A DNA stretch of 64,000 nucleotides. It comes from CBDCHC01 sp965277055. GTDB lineage: Bacteria; Pseudomonadota; Gammaproteobacteria; PS1; Pseudothioglobaceae. Position numbers and translations under genes: made by a program. How positions within the stretch are numbered: position 1 is the stretch's first letter; every line of letters starts with the position of its first letter. A model generated the notes under the pieces. It was not told the DNA's origin, made no database searches, and saw only the letters and a list, made by a program, of their open reading frames with translations. Shown here piece by piece: positions 34,611 through 43,991 of this stretch. The stretch spans positions 248,001 through 312,000 of the forward strand of contig OZ255703.1 of NCBI GenBank assembly GCA_965277055.1, in the 5' to 3' direction.

Positions 34611-35795
34611 CTAAATGGAGTCGGCGCGAAACATTTCCTTAATATTGCGTATCGCCTGCCTCGTTCTATGCTCATTTTCTACTAAGCCTAAACGTACGTA
34701 CTCATCGCCGTATTCGCCAAATCCTATACCTGGAGCGACGCCTACTTTGGCATCTTTTAAAAGTTTTTTACTAAATTCTAGTGAGCCCATGTGTTGGTAT
34801 TGTTCGGGGATACGTGCCCAGACAAACATGGTTGCTTTTGGTTTGTTTACTTCCCAACCTGCAGCGTTGAGCCCGTTACATAGTACATCACGGCGTGATT
34901 GATACATTTGGGTGATTTCTGCAACACACTCTTGTGAGCTTTCTAGAGCATGTACTGCTGCCACCTGAATCGGCGTATAGGTGCCATAATCAAGATAAGA
35001 TTTTATCTTAGCAAGCGCTGCTACTAGGGTACTATTACCCACCATAAAGCCCATGCGCCAACCTGGCATATTATAACTTTTTGACATAGAGAAAAACTCA
35101 ACGGCAACTTCTTTTGCTCCTGCTACTTGCAGAATACTCGGGGCAGTATAGCCATCAAAACAAATATCACCATAGGCTAAATCTTGTGCCACCCAAATTT
35201 GGTGCTCTTTGGCAAATGCTATAATACGCTCAAAAAATGCTAGCTCTACACACTCGGTTGTTGGGTTGGATGGGTAGTTGAGCACCATCATTTTCGGCTT
35301 TGGAAAGGTGTTTTTTACTGCTTTTTCTAGTTCAGCAAAAAAATCAATGCCCTCTCCAGAAGGAATATGCAAAATATCTGCACCTGCTAAAATAAAGCCA
35401 TAGGGGTGAATAGGATATGCAGGGTTGGGTACCATAATAGTATCACCCGGGGCAACAATAGCTTTAGCTAAATTTGCTAGCCCTTCTTTGGAGCCAATGG
35501 TGGAAATGGCTTCGGTTTCTGGGTTAAGTTCTACTCCGTATTGACGCTGATATTTATGACAAATTGCCTCTCTAAGACGTTTAATCCCTTTTGATGCAGA
35601 GTATCTATGAGTATTATCTCTTCTGGCTACTTCTACAAGTTTTTCTACAATATGCGTTGGGGTTGGTTGGTCTGGATTACCCATCCCAAAGTCAATAATA
35701 TCTTCCCCTCTCGCTCTGGCTTCCTGCTTTAGCTGATTGGTAGCAGCAAAGACATACGGAGGTAAGCGATTAATGCGGGGGAAATTCGTATCCAT
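34611..35795 (-). CDS. alaC: Alanine transaminase (class I PLP aminotransferase)
   Basis: Class I/II aminotransferase of the AlaC group. The signature IIDFGMGNPDQPTPTHIVEKL near the start and the family's RYSASKGIKRLREAI are clear. The PLP lysine lies in FFSMSKSYNMPGWRMGF. The expected substrate-binding Arg is near the C-terminus (EYVRLGLVENEHR). The 394 residues are standard. It makes alanine from pyruvate with glutamate. It runs in the opposite direction to mnmE and ends right at the hairpin repeats. Confidence 0.92.
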   Translation of the reverse strand: MDTNFPRINRLPPYVFAATNQLKQEARARGEDIIDFGMGNPDQPTPTHIVEKLVEVARRDNTHRYSASKGIKRLREAICHKYQRQYGVELNPETEAISTIGSKEGLANLAKAIVAPGDTIMVPNPAYPIHPYGFILAGADILHIPSGEGIDFFAELEKAVKNTFPKPKMMVLNYPSNPTTECVELAFFERIIAFAKEHQIWVAQDLAYGDICFDGYTAPSILQVAGAKEVAVEFFSMSKSYNMPGWRMGFMVGNSTLVAALAKIKSYLDYGTYTPIQVAAVHALESSQECVAEITQMYQSRRDVLCNGLNAAGWEVNKPKATMFVWARIPEQYQHMGSLEFSKKLLKDAKVGVAPGIGFGEYGDEYVRLGLVENEHRTRQAIRNIKEMFRADSI

Positions 35796-35837
35796 GCCAA
35801 AGAAATTACATAAAAGAGTATATTTTAATATATATCA

Positions 35838-38800
35838 TTAAATGATAATGACCTCGTGAAGCAGCTGTTGTATGCGCTCAATACGCTCGATATTATATAG
35901 TTCATCATACTGATGCACGAGGGTTTGGTTATTTTTGAGTTTGTATTCTTTAGGATGAGTTTGAATAAGGGAAATTACCTTTGGGAAATCTACTGGAGAT
36001 TCTGAGTCAAACTCTACCAATACTCGGTCACTAAAAGCATTGACTGAACTAATATGATACTCTTTGCAAAATGCTTTCAGTTCACTTACTGCAAATAGGT
36101 TTTTTGTCTCTTCTGGTAAAAACCCAAAACGATCAATAAGCTCCATTTTTACTTCAGTGAGGTCTGAGCTCTGAGCAATTTTGGCATAAAACTCTAAGCG
36201 TGTGTGCACATCAAATACATAATCACTTGGGATGATTGCCGATACTCCTAAGTTAATATCTAAATCTTTTACTGTAACCTCAGTAATATCTTGATTTGCT
36301 CTGACTGATTCTATCGTTCTATGCAGTAAATCGTAATACAGCCCGTAGCCTATTTCAGTAATCTTGCCACTTTGATTTTTACCTAAAATATCCCCTGCTC
36401 CACGAATTTCTAAATCATGCGTAGCCAAATTAAACCCCGAACCAATATCTTCTAAACTTTGAATGGCTTCTAGGCGTTTATTAGCGTTTTCGCCAATAGT
36501 TTCAAAAGATGGTACGAGTAAATAAGCAAAAGCTTGATGGGTAGAACGTCCGACACGCCCACGCAGTTGATGTAGTCCAGAAAGACCAAATTTATTAGCA
36601 TTATTGATGATAATAGTATTAGCATTCGGTACATCAATTCCAGTTTCAATAATAGTGGTACACACTAATACCTGAAAACGTTTATGATAAAAATCACTCA
36701 TGATTAATTCAAGTTCTCTAGTGCTCATCCGCCCATGAGCAATGCGTACAGAAAGATGCACAAGAGTCTGCTCTACTGTATCTGCAATTTTATCAATGGT
36801 ATCAATATCATTATGCACAAAGAATACTTGTCCATTACGGTGGATTTCCCGCTCTATTGCCTCACGAATAATACCCGTGTCAAAGAGTTTGACAAACGTA
36901 CGCACCTTAGAGCGTCCCATAGGTGGGGTAGCAATAACCGACATAGAACGTAGCTCATTTAAAGATAGACTCAGTGTACGCGGAATCGGAGTGGCACTCA
37001 TAGACAAAATATTGCATTTATTTTTCACTTGTTTAAGACTTTCCTTTTGCCTCACCCCAAAGCGGTGCTCTTCATCGATAATCACCATACCGAGGTTGTG
37101 ATATTCAATATCTTTTTGCAAAAGTTTATGAGTACCAATAACAATATCAATGGTGCCTGCTTTGAGTTGTGCTTTAATAAGCGATTGCTCTTTAGAGGTC
37201 TTAAAGCGAGATAGTTCTTCTATATTTACTGCAAACCCATGAAAGCGCTCAACAAATGATTTATAGTGCTGTGAAGCTAAGAGAGTTGTAGGCGTTAAAA
37301 TAGCAACCTGATAGCCACTTGCTACTACTAAAAATGCCGCTCTCATCGCAACCTCTGTTTTACCAAAGCCTACATCACCGCAAATGAGTCGATCCATTGG
37401 GATATCACTTTCTAAATCCCGAATGACATCATTAATTGCGGTAATTTGATCCTCAGTTTCTACAAAAGGAAATGCTCGGCTAAATGTTTCAAATTCACTA
37501 TCAGCAGTATCAATGCGGTAACCTCTTGCCAGACTACGCTTGGCATATAAAGCCAGAAGTTCACTGGCAATATCATACATTTCTTTTAATGCTTTTGCCT
37601 TAGACTCTTTCCAGTTTTTAGTGCCGAGTTTGTTAAGGCTATGGGCTTGTGAAGATGCACCAGCATATTTTGAGAGTAGGCCTATTTCATCTATAGGCAC
37701 CATAAGTTTAGACCCGCCTGCATACTCCAAACGAATTAAATCTTGCTTAGTCGCATCTAGTTCTAAGGTTTGTAACCCCAAGTACTTACCAATACCATAA
37801 TTTTCATGAACAATTAAATCACCCTCTTCAATTTCAATAATGGTTTTAATGCTACTAATAAAATCTTTGTGTTTTGCTCTACGTTTTCTAGTTTGGGCGC
37901 TCAGTGTATTACCAAATATGGAAGTCTCACTAATAATCACTTGATCTGGCAATACAATACTTTCACTTACTTCACCAAGAGTGAGATAGACCTGCCCTGT
38001 AGTTTTACGAGAAACAAAGTCTGCATAATGTTCGCACTGGATAAATGTTACCTCGCTCAAAATATCAATAAGCGTACTCATACGCGAATTACTCGCACAT
38101 ACGATGAGGATAGGAATATTGGTTTGCTGAATATACTGTTGTAAAAGCTTAAATGAATTATTTACCAGTTGCACACTTGGTAGTATAGAACAAGAAAAGT
38201 TAGTGCTATCTTCATTTACATACTGACGTATAACAACTTGCTCAAACTGATTGAGTTTTTGAAACAACTCTTCTTTTGCTAGAAATAATGTATTCGGAGG
38301 GAGTACCGTGTGCGTAGGCTTAGTGGTGACTCGGTTATAAGCGCTCGTTATTTGCTCGGATAAATTATCTACTCTAGCACTCAGGGCTTCTTTAGTACAG
38401 ATAATTGCACTATCAAGATAATCAAATATACACTCCATTTGCTTATAAAACAAAGGCAAATAGGACTCAATTCCTTCAGGCATTTGCCCATTTTGCACCG
38501 CAGTAATAAAGTCATCCTCTAGGGTAAATTCTGTTAAATACTGTGCAATAAATTGTTTGCGAGACTCTGCATCAAAACTAAATTCACGGGCACTTAAAAT
38601 ACTAAATTGATTGACTTTTTTAATAGAGCGTTGGGTTTCAATATCAAATAAGCGAATATCTTCAATTTCGGTATCAAACAAATCAATACGTAGTGGTTGC
38701 TTACTCCCTGCAGGGAAAATATCAATAATACTCCCTCTAACTGCAAAGTCTAATTTAGAAAGTACCTTATTTACGCGTAAGTACCCCGCTGCTGATACGT

Positions 38801-39218
38801 TCTGACTAAACTGCTCGGTATCTAGGCTATCACCCACACTTAAGTGTAGATTAAATCCAGAGACAAAAGAACGCGGTACTGTGCGATACAGCATGGTCTC
38901 TATGTTGGTGATAATGAGCTTTTGTCCAGTATGTTGCGTAAGTGCATGTAGAGTCTTTATTCGCTTACTGAGAATGTGTTCACTAATAGTAGTAAAATCA
39001 TAAAAGAGCGTCTCATAATGCGGAAAGTGCAACACTTTAAGGTGCTGATAGGTTGGGTGTTTATGTAGATAGAAGTAAATATCTTTCAGTAGTTTCTCTT
39101 CTGCTTCTAGACTATGGGTAATGTAGAGAATATCATCAGTATACTCACGTGTTAGAGAGAGGAGGTATTGCGCTTCACTTCCAGAAATGACTGAACCAAC
39201 GTAGTGCTTTTGCCCCAT
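35838..39218 (-). CDS. mfd: Transcription-repair coupling factor
   Basis: 1126-residue ATP-driven translocase that removes RNA polymerase stalled at DNA lesions and recruits UvrA. The N-terminal UvrB-like part (1-~330) includes HFPHYETLFYDF. The RNA polymerase-interacting domain begins GDLIVHENYGIGKYLGL. The helicase core has ICGDVGFGKTEVAMRAAF (Walker A), IIDEEHRFGVRQKE, LSMSATPIPRTL, and QLRGRVGRS. The C-terminal TRCF domain is present. Its start abuts the maf stop (1-base overlap), so the two are co-transcribed. Confidence 0.97.
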   Translation of the reverse strand: MGQKHYVGSVISGSEAQYLLSLTREYTDDILYITHSLEAEEKLLKDIYFYLHKHPTYQHLKVLHFPHYETLFYDFTTISEHILSKRIKTLHALTQHTGQKLIITNIETMLYRTVPRSFVSGFNLHLSVGDSLDTEQFSQNVSAAGYLRVNKVLSKLDFAVRGSIIDIFPAGSKQPLRIDLFDTEIEDIRLFDIETQRSIKKVNQFSILSAREFSFDAESRKQFIAQYLTEFTLEDDFITAVQNGQMPEGIESYLPLFYKQMECIFDYLDSAIICTKEALSARVDNLSEQITSAYNRVTTKPTHTVLPPNTLFLAKEELFQKLNQFEQVVIRQYVNEDSTNFSCSILPSVQLVNNSFKLLQQYIQQTNIPILIVCASNSRMSTLIDILSEVTFIQCEHYADFVSRKTTGQVYLTLGEVSESIVLPDQVIISETSIFGNTLSAQTRKRRAKHKDFISSIKTIIEIEEGDLIVHENYGIGKYLGLQTLELDATKQDLIRLEYAGGSKLMVPIDEIGLLSKYAGASSQAHSLNKLGTKNWKESKAKALKEMYDIASELLALYAKRSLARGYRIDTADSEFETFSRAFPFVETEDQITAINDVIRDLESDIPMDRLICGDVGFGKTEVAMRAAFLVVASGYQVAILTPTTLLASQHYKSFVERFHGFAVNIEELSRFKTSKEQSLIKAQLKAGTIDIVIGTHKLLQKDIEYHNLGMVIIDEEHRFGVRQKESLKQVKNKCNILSMSATPIPRTLSLSLNELRSMSVIATPPMGRSKVRTFVKLFDTGIIREAIEREIHRNGQVFFVHNDIDTIDKIADTVEQTLVHLSVRIAHGRMSTRELELIMSDFYHKRFQVLVCTTIIETGIDVPNANTIIINNANKFGLSGLHQLRGRVGRSTHQAFAYLLVPSFETIGENANKRLEAIQSLEDIGSGFNLATHDLEIRGAGDILGKNQSGKITEIGYGLYYDLLHRTIESVRANQDITEVTVKDLDINLGVSAIIPSDYVFDVHTRLEFYAKIAQSSDLTEVKMELIDRFGFLPEETKNLFAVSELKAFCKEYHISSVNAFSDRVLVEFDSESPVDFPKVISLIQTHPKEYKLKNNQTLVHQYDELYNIERIERIQQLLHEVIII

Positions 39219-39796
39219 TAGAGTACCAAAATACCTTCGTGCTCTAGCATATCTACTAGTTTAATTAGTGGCAAGCCAACTAGCGCATTGGGGTCATCCC
39301 CTTGCATTTTGGTAAATAGGCTAATACCAAGCCCTTCTGACTTAAAACTCCCTGCACAATTAAGCGGGTTATCTCGCTCAATGTAGCGCTCTATTTGCGC
39401 AGTAGTTAGGGTGCGAAGCTCTACGGTAAATACATCGTGTTGTACTTGTGTGCCTTGCCCAAGTACACAAATGCCAGTGTAAAAATGCACGTGTTTACCA
39501 CTCATATTTTGTAATTGTTGGATAGCATTTTCTCTGGTATGTGGCTTTGTTAAAATTATGCCATCACACTCACATACTTGATCAGAGGCGATAATCACAT
39601 CTTTTGTATACCCCTTGGCCTTTCTTTCATCTGCTACGGTGCGTGCCTTTTGTAAAGAGAGGCGCTCTACTAATGATACTATGCTTTCACCAGCTAATAC
39701 AGACTCATCAATATCTGGCACACATACAGAAAATTCTAGCTTAATTTTCTCTAAAAGTGCCTTTCTGTAGGGTGATGAAGAGGCTAAAACTAACAT
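39218..39796 (-). CDS. Maf-type nucleotide pyrophosphatase (YceF, 7-methyl-GTP type)
   Basis: 192 residues. LVLASSSPYRKALLEKIKLEF is the Maf start, and the R-K-A (rather than E-L-L) context points to the YceF m7GTP subgroup. DIDESVLAGES, VIIASDQVCECDGIILTKP, and GSFKSEGLGISLFTKMQGDDPNALVGLPL are the conserved catalytic and binding segments. It removes non-canonical nucleotides. It lies 49 bp from the divergent folA gene and directly before mfd. Confidence 0.92.
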   Translation of the reverse strand: MLVLASSSPYRKALLEKIKLEFSVCVPDIDESVLAGESIVSLVERLSLQKARTVADERKAKGYTKDVIIASDQVCECDGIILTKPHTRENAIQQLQNMSGKHVHFYTGICVLGQGTQVQHDVFTVELRTLTTAQIERYIERDNPLNCAGSFKSEGLGISLFTKMQGDDPNALVGLPLIKLVDMLEHEGILVL

Positions 39797-39845
39797 TTAA
39801 AATACAAAATACAATAAAATTATTCATTTTAAACGTTCGGACCAA

Positions 39846-40307
39846 ATGTTATCAATAATTGTGGCAATGGATACCAACAATCTTATTGGTAACAACAATG
39901 CTCTGCCGTGGCACTTGCCTGCTGATTTTGCTTATTTTAAGCGGACAACTACTGGATTTCCAGTCATTATGGGGCGTAAAACTTATGAGTCTATTGGTCG
40001 TCCATTGCCCAATCGCCAAAATATCATTGTGACTCGAGATCCAAATTTTTCGGCAGATAGATGCCAAACTATTCCTAGCCTAGATGAAATTCCACGTACC
40101 GATGCCTTTATTCTTGGTGGCAGTACGATTTATGAACAAATGCTAAGTCGTGTTGATCGACTCTATATTACTCGCATTCATCATGAGTTTACTGGTGATG
40201 CCTACTTTCCAAAACTCAGCGAAGAGTGGCAACTCACCAGCGAAGAGCACCACACTAAAGACGAACATAATGCCTATGATTATAGTTTTTTAGTCTATAC
40301 TAAATAA
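39846..40307 (+). CDS. folA: Dihydrofolate reductase
   Basis: 153-residue DHFR that makes tetrahydrofolate. LSIIVAMDTNNLIGNNNALPWHLPADFAYFKRTT carries the substrate-site W and the catalytic Asp. VIMGRKTYESIGRPLPNRQNIIVTR is the NADPH-binding region, and FILGGSTIYEQML follows. Chromosomal type by length; no sign that it is a mobile resistance form. It lies 19 bp before glyS. Confidence 0.95.
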   Translation: MLSIIVAMDTNNLIGNNNALPWHLPADFAYFKRTTTGFPVIMGRKTYESIGRPLPNRQNIIVTRDPNFSADRCQTIPSLDEIPRTDAFILGGSTIYEQMLSRVDRLYITRIHHEFTGDAYFPKLSEEWQLTSEEHHTKDEHNAYDYSFLVYTK

Positions 40308-40326
40308 TCTTACCCACAAATATCTT

Positions 40327-42324
40327 ATGAGTGATTTTTTATTAGAACTCCATACCGAAGAACTACCACCCAAAGGACTTACTGGCTATGCAGATAACTT
40401 AGCAGCCAACCTCAGCAAAGAATTAGATGCACATCGTATCACCTATAGCGAGGTAGCAGTGTTCTCTACCCCAAGAAGAATTGCCGTCCTTGTGCATGAT
40501 ATTTTGACCGCTACTGCAGATACAATAGAGCATAAAAAAGGACCAAGTACGTCTGCTCCAGAGCAAGCAGTTAGGGGCTTTGCCCGCTCAGTAGGTGTGG
40601 CAATAGAAGAGCTCATTACAAAGACAAGTGATAAAGGTGAATACTACCTTCACACCTTTACCACACAAGGGATTCAAACCAAAGAAATACTCGTAGAATT
40701 ATGCAATACTGCAATTAGTGCTATGCACTTTACGCGTCCTATGCGCTGGGGCAGTAATTCTTATAGCTTCATCCGCCCAGTACATATGGTGACCACTTTA
40801 CTAGATGATGAAGTGCTTCAAGGAGAAATCCTCGGGGTAACTACGAGCAATATCACTCGTGGGCTACGTAATGAAGGAGTGGATATTACTCTTACTCACG
40901 CTAGTGAATATAGAGCCATATTAGCGAGTCACGGCATAGAGGTGGACTTTATTGCCCGAAAAACACTGATTAGTAATCAAATCGATGCACTCACGAAAAA
41001 AGAAGGAGTGAGTATCGTACCAAATGAACCACTGCTCAATGAAATCACCAGTATTGTTGAACATCCTAAAGCATTTATCGGTCGGTTTGATGAGCGGTTT
41101 CTAGACTTACCCATTGAAGTGATTGCTCAGTCTATGGCAGAACATCAAAAATATTTTACCGTCCTCAAAAATGGTAAGTTACAGCCCAACTTTGTAGCTG
41201 TTAGTAATAATGCACCAGAGGATATGACCATTATTATTCGTGGTAATGAAAAAGTAGTTCGCCCACGCTTGGCAGATGCGGAGTTTTTTTATCAAACTGA
41301 CAAAACCACTACCTTAGAATCTAAAGTAGAAAAACTAAGAAACGTGCAATTTATTAAAGGCATTGGTTCACTCTATGATAAAACTCAGCGTATTATCACT
41401 CTGAGTAGTTATATTGCCTCACACATTGGTGCGGATGTTGCTCTTACTGAGCGTGCAGCACTCTTATTAAAAGCAGACTTAACCACAGGCATGGTACTAG
41501 AATTTACCTCCCTACAAGGCACTATGGGTGGCTATTATGCAACTCAAGATGGTGAACATCCTGAAGTGGTGACTGCATTACAAATGCAATATCATCCAAA
41601 ATTTGCAGGAGATAGCATTCCTACCTCACTAGTCAGCATTGTGACCAATATTGCAGATAAGTTAGATACCATTTGTGCAGTGTTTTTAGTAGGAAATGCT
41701 CCAACTGGCTCTAAAGACCCATTTGCTCTGCGCAGATTATCACTAGGATTATTACGAATTATCATTGAAAATAACCTCACACTTGATATTCCCAACTTAC
41801 TTGAGGTAGCACTTTCAAACTTTGATATTAAGGGGCAGCAAGATATTGCTCAAACTATTCATAACTTTATGATAGAGCGCCTTAGAGGCTATTATGAAGA
41901 ACAAGGTATCAGCACAAATGTATTTAATAGTGCACTTATTCATAGAAATGATGCTGCTGACTTTAATCAGCGTATGCATGCACTTCATGCATTTATGCAC
42001 AGTGAAAACGCTGAAGCATTGATTGACGCTAATAAACGTATTAAAAATATCTTAAAAGATGCTGATTTCCCTGCACTAGGCACACTAACTCTCACATTAG
42101 ATATTGAAGTAGAACTTAATAATGCAGTCACCAAACTCAGCACACTCACTGACTATCATGAGCGTATGCAGGCACTAGACGGACTAAGACCGCTACTTGA
42201 TACATTCTTTAGCGAGGTGATGGTGAATGATGAAGATGCTACCAAACGCCATAACCGTTTAAATCTCTTACAACAAGTGATTCAGCAATTTAGTAGTGTT
42301 GGTGACTTTACTAAACTCTTATAG
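40327..42324 (+). CDS. glyS: Glycyl-tRNA synthetase beta subunit
   Basis: 665-residue beta chain of the alpha2beta2 bacterial GlyRS. LLELHTEELPPKGL opens the protein as in the family, with KKGPSTSAPEQAVRGFARS, MRWGSNSYSFIRPVH, IAQSMAEHQKYF, and RNEKVVRPRLADAEFFYQTDK-like (NEKVVRPRLADAEFF) segments. The C-terminal anticodon-binding domain is present. The alpha subunit glyQ is not in the window, which is unusual because glyQ and glyS are normally adjacent. Confidence 0.96.
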   Translation: MSDFLLELHTEELPPKGLTGYADNLAANLSKELDAHRITYSEVAVFSTPRRIAVLVHDILTATADTIEHKKGPSTSAPEQAVRGFARSVGVAIEELITKTSDKGEYYLHTFTTQGIQTKEILVELCNTAISAMHFTRPMRWGSNSYSFIRPVHMVTTLLDDEVLQGEILGVTTSNITRGLRNEGVDITLTHASEYRAILASHGIEVDFIARKTLISNQIDALTKKEGVSIVPNEPLLNEITSIVEHPKAFIGRFDERFLDLPIEVIAQSMAEHQKYFTVLKNGKLQPNFVAVSNNAPEDMTIIIRGNEKVVRPRLADAEFFYQTDKTTTLESKVEKLRNVQFIKGIGSLYDKTQRIITLSSYIASHIGADVALTERAALLLKADLTTGMVLEFTSLQGTMGGYYATQDGEHPEVVTALQMQYHPKFAGDSIPTSLVSIVTNIADKLDTICAVFLVGNAPTGSKDPFALRRLSLGLLRIIIENNLTLDIPNLLEVALSNFDIKGQQDIAQTIHNFMIERLRGYYEEQGISTNVFNSALIHRNDAADFNQRMHALHAFMHSENAEALIDANKRIKNILKDADFPALGTLTLTLDIEVELNNAVTKLSTLTDYHERMQALDGLRPLLDTFFSEVMVNDEDATKRHNRLNLLQQVIQQFSSVGDFTKLL

Positions 42325-42329
42325 CATTC

Positions 42330-42764
42330 ATGATTGGTCTCATTCAGCGAGTGAGTAGTGCCTCAGTCACTATTGAACATGAAGTATATAACTCTATTAA
42401 CTCTGGGATATTGCTATTACTCGGCGTAGAAAAAGGCGATACCCAAAAGTCATGTGATGCACTACTGACTAAAATCATCCAGTTTCGCATCTTCGCTGAT
42501 AATGATGACAAAATGAACTTAAGTTTGCAAGATATTACTGGTGAGTTACTTGTGGTATCCCAATTTACTCTAGCGGCAGATACCAATGCTGGTAAACGCC
42601 CAAGCTTTTCTGCTGCCATGCCTCCAAAGGAAGCAAAAGAACTCTATACATATTTCTGCGAGCAAGCAAGCGAGTATGTACCCACCAAAACTGGAAAATT
42701 TGGAGCAGATATGAGCATTGCACTCGTTAATGATGGGCCGGTGACTTTTCATTTAACAGTGTAA
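42330..42764 (+). CDS. dtd: D-aminoacyl-tRNA deacylase
   Basis: 144-residue proofreading enzyme that hydrolyses D-aminoacyl-tRNA. MIGLIQRVSSASVTI is the usual start. The active-site segments SQFTLAADTNAGKRPSF and the Gly-cisPro-containing NDGPVTFHL are both intact. It follows glyS by 5 bp and precedes a small anchored protein gene with 1 bp between, so the three form an operon with folA. Confidence 0.96.
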   Translation: MIGLIQRVSSASVTIEHEVYNSINSGILLLLGVEKGDTQKSCDALLTKIIQFRIFADNDDKMNLSLQDITGELLVVSQFTLAADTNAGKRPSFSAAMPPKEAKELYTYFCEQASEYVPTKTGKFGADMSIALVNDGPVTFHLTV

Positions 42765-42765
42765 T

Positions 42766-43392
42766 GTGAAAGAACGTAACGTTATTATCTTAACGCTTGG
42801 TATTGGTGCATTCATTACACTAGTAGCAACACTATTTTTCATGAATCATAGCACCAAACACACTACTTCTACCCCTATGCCGTGGATGAGTGAAGTGCAA
42901 AATAATAAAGTAATTACTCTAGGTATTACCCTAGGTGAATCACCTATTCGCACACTGATGGCAACTTTGGGGAGTGAGGCAGAAGTGGCACTCTTTAAAG
43001 ATAAAGCATCAGAAGAAAACACGCTTGAAGTGTATTTTAGCAATGCAAAGATTGGTGGGCTATCTGCACGCGTAATTGCTAACTTAAGCCCTACTAGAGA
43101 AACACTAGAGTTTCTTAATACACAGGTGAAAGAATATGAAATATTACCCACTGGTAATGAAAAAGTATTGTTTCATGGCTTTGCCAATAACCAACTGCTC
43201 TCACTCCCAGTAGAGCATCTTAGCATTATCCCTTACTCCAACCTTGACATCACAAACATCAAGCAACTCTTCGGCACACCTGATGAAGAAACAGAGGAAT
43301 ATCTACTCTACCCCAAACGCGGACTAAAGGTAGTGCTTAGTGGTAAGTTAATTATTCTAGAATTTAGTAATGTTTATTTGCATAGCATATAG
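42766..43392 (+). CDS. Hypothetical membrane-anchored periplasmic protein
   Basis: 208 residues from a GTG start directly after dtd. The N-terminus has three charged residues and then a single membrane segment (VIILTLGIGAFITLVATLFF), so the rest should be periplasmic. The pattern ITLGITLGESPIRTLMATLGSEAEVALF and the late KQLFGTPDEETEEYLLYPKRGLKVVLSGK suggest two similar beta-rich lobes with "G-x-P" repeats, like small lipoprotein/BamE-type folds. I do not recognise a family. It is the last gene of the folA-glyS-dtd operon. Confidence 0.6.
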   Translation: MKERNVIILTLGIGAFITLVATLFFMNHSTKHTTSTPMPWMSEVQNNKVITLGITLGESPIRTLMATLGSEAEVALFKDKASEENTLEVYFSNAKIGGLSARVIANLSPTRETLEFLNTQVKEYEILPTGNEKVLFHGFANNQLLSLPVEHLSIIPYSNLDITNIKQLFGTPDEETEEYLLYPKRGLKVVLSGKLIILEFSNVYLHSI

Positions 43393-43402
43393 TTGGTGAA
43401 AA

Positions 43403-43692
43403 GAGGCTGTGAGATGTTGTTATCTAGAAGGTACTGCTCACCAAATGGTTTATATTCGCTTTGTTGTACGATATTACTGCCTTCTTCTTTGGAGTGGGTG
43501 GCAATTAACAAAACAACCGCATTATAGATGAAGTACTTGTGGGTTATTTTGTCACCCTCGATTATCTTCTCGTATGATTTGCCGATATAGGTGGTGCGGA
43601 TTTGGGTGTGGGCAGTGCCTTCATAGGTGTTTTGGATTTTGGCATATCTACTTCTGTTTTCATCATAGAGGAATTAGGTGGTTTGGGTGTGC
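43403..43692 (-). pseudogene. Degenerate Rhs core remnant with internal deletion
   Basis: Minus-strand sequence resembles the Rhs core of the giant gene, from ENRSRYAKIQNTYEGTAHTQ through THKYFIYNA to EYKPFGEQY. The stretch between HSKEE and IVQQSEYKPFGEQ, encoding the DSNPF...TDGQG part, is missing. It has no start, no tip domain and no promoter. It marks the distal end of the Rhs cassette array, just beyond the immunity-like gene at 43713. Confidence 0.7.
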
Positions 43693-43717
43693 TAATTACA
43701 CTCTGACCTTAATTATT
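43693..43717 (-). repeat. Cassette boundary motif, copy 1
   Basis: 25-bp sequence (plus strand starts TAATTACACTCTGACC) directly at the 3' end of an immunity-like gene and before the next Rhs fragment. Copies at 45149-45173, 45688-45712 and 47369-47393 match at about 20, 18 and 21 of 25 positions. No long inverted repeat is seen in it. It could be a leftover of module insertion, a recombination site or shared 3' UTR. Confidence 0.5.
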
Positions 43718-43991
43718 GTTGCTCATAGTATGAGCTAATCAAAATCATTAGTACAAAACATAATAAATATATCAAGAAAAAAGGTAGTGCTTTTTTACGA
43801 TGATAATTTCCCTTATCAGTAAATAACTGAGGTATAAAAAAATAAAAAGGTCCTGCCAAATAAGACCAATGAGGTCTCAATGTTTTGTATTTTCTATTGA
43901 AAAAAGCTCGCATAAAATGGTATATAAAAATAAGAAAACTTATAATAGCTATAGCCATCAAAAATACAAAGAAAAATTTATATCCTACCAT
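43713..43991 (-). CDS. Small membrane protein, putative immunity protein of Rhs cassette 3
   Basis: 92 residues from ATG 43991, which forms a TAATG overlap with the stop of the toxin-tip gene; an ATG 18 bp upstream is possible but less likely. Two or three membrane segments are visible (FFFVFLMAIAIISFLIFIY and FFLIYLLCFVLMILI), with a basic middle loop. No family is recognised. The immunity role is inferred only from its place directly after an Rhs tip, the usual toxin-immunity order. Membrane location would suit a toxin that acts on the membrane or periplasm. Confidence 0.55.
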   Translation of the reverse strand: MVGYKFFFVFLMAIAIISFLIFIYHFMRAFFNRKYKTLRPHWSYLAGPFYFFIPQLFTDKGNYHRKKALPFFLIYLLCFVLMILISSYYEQQ

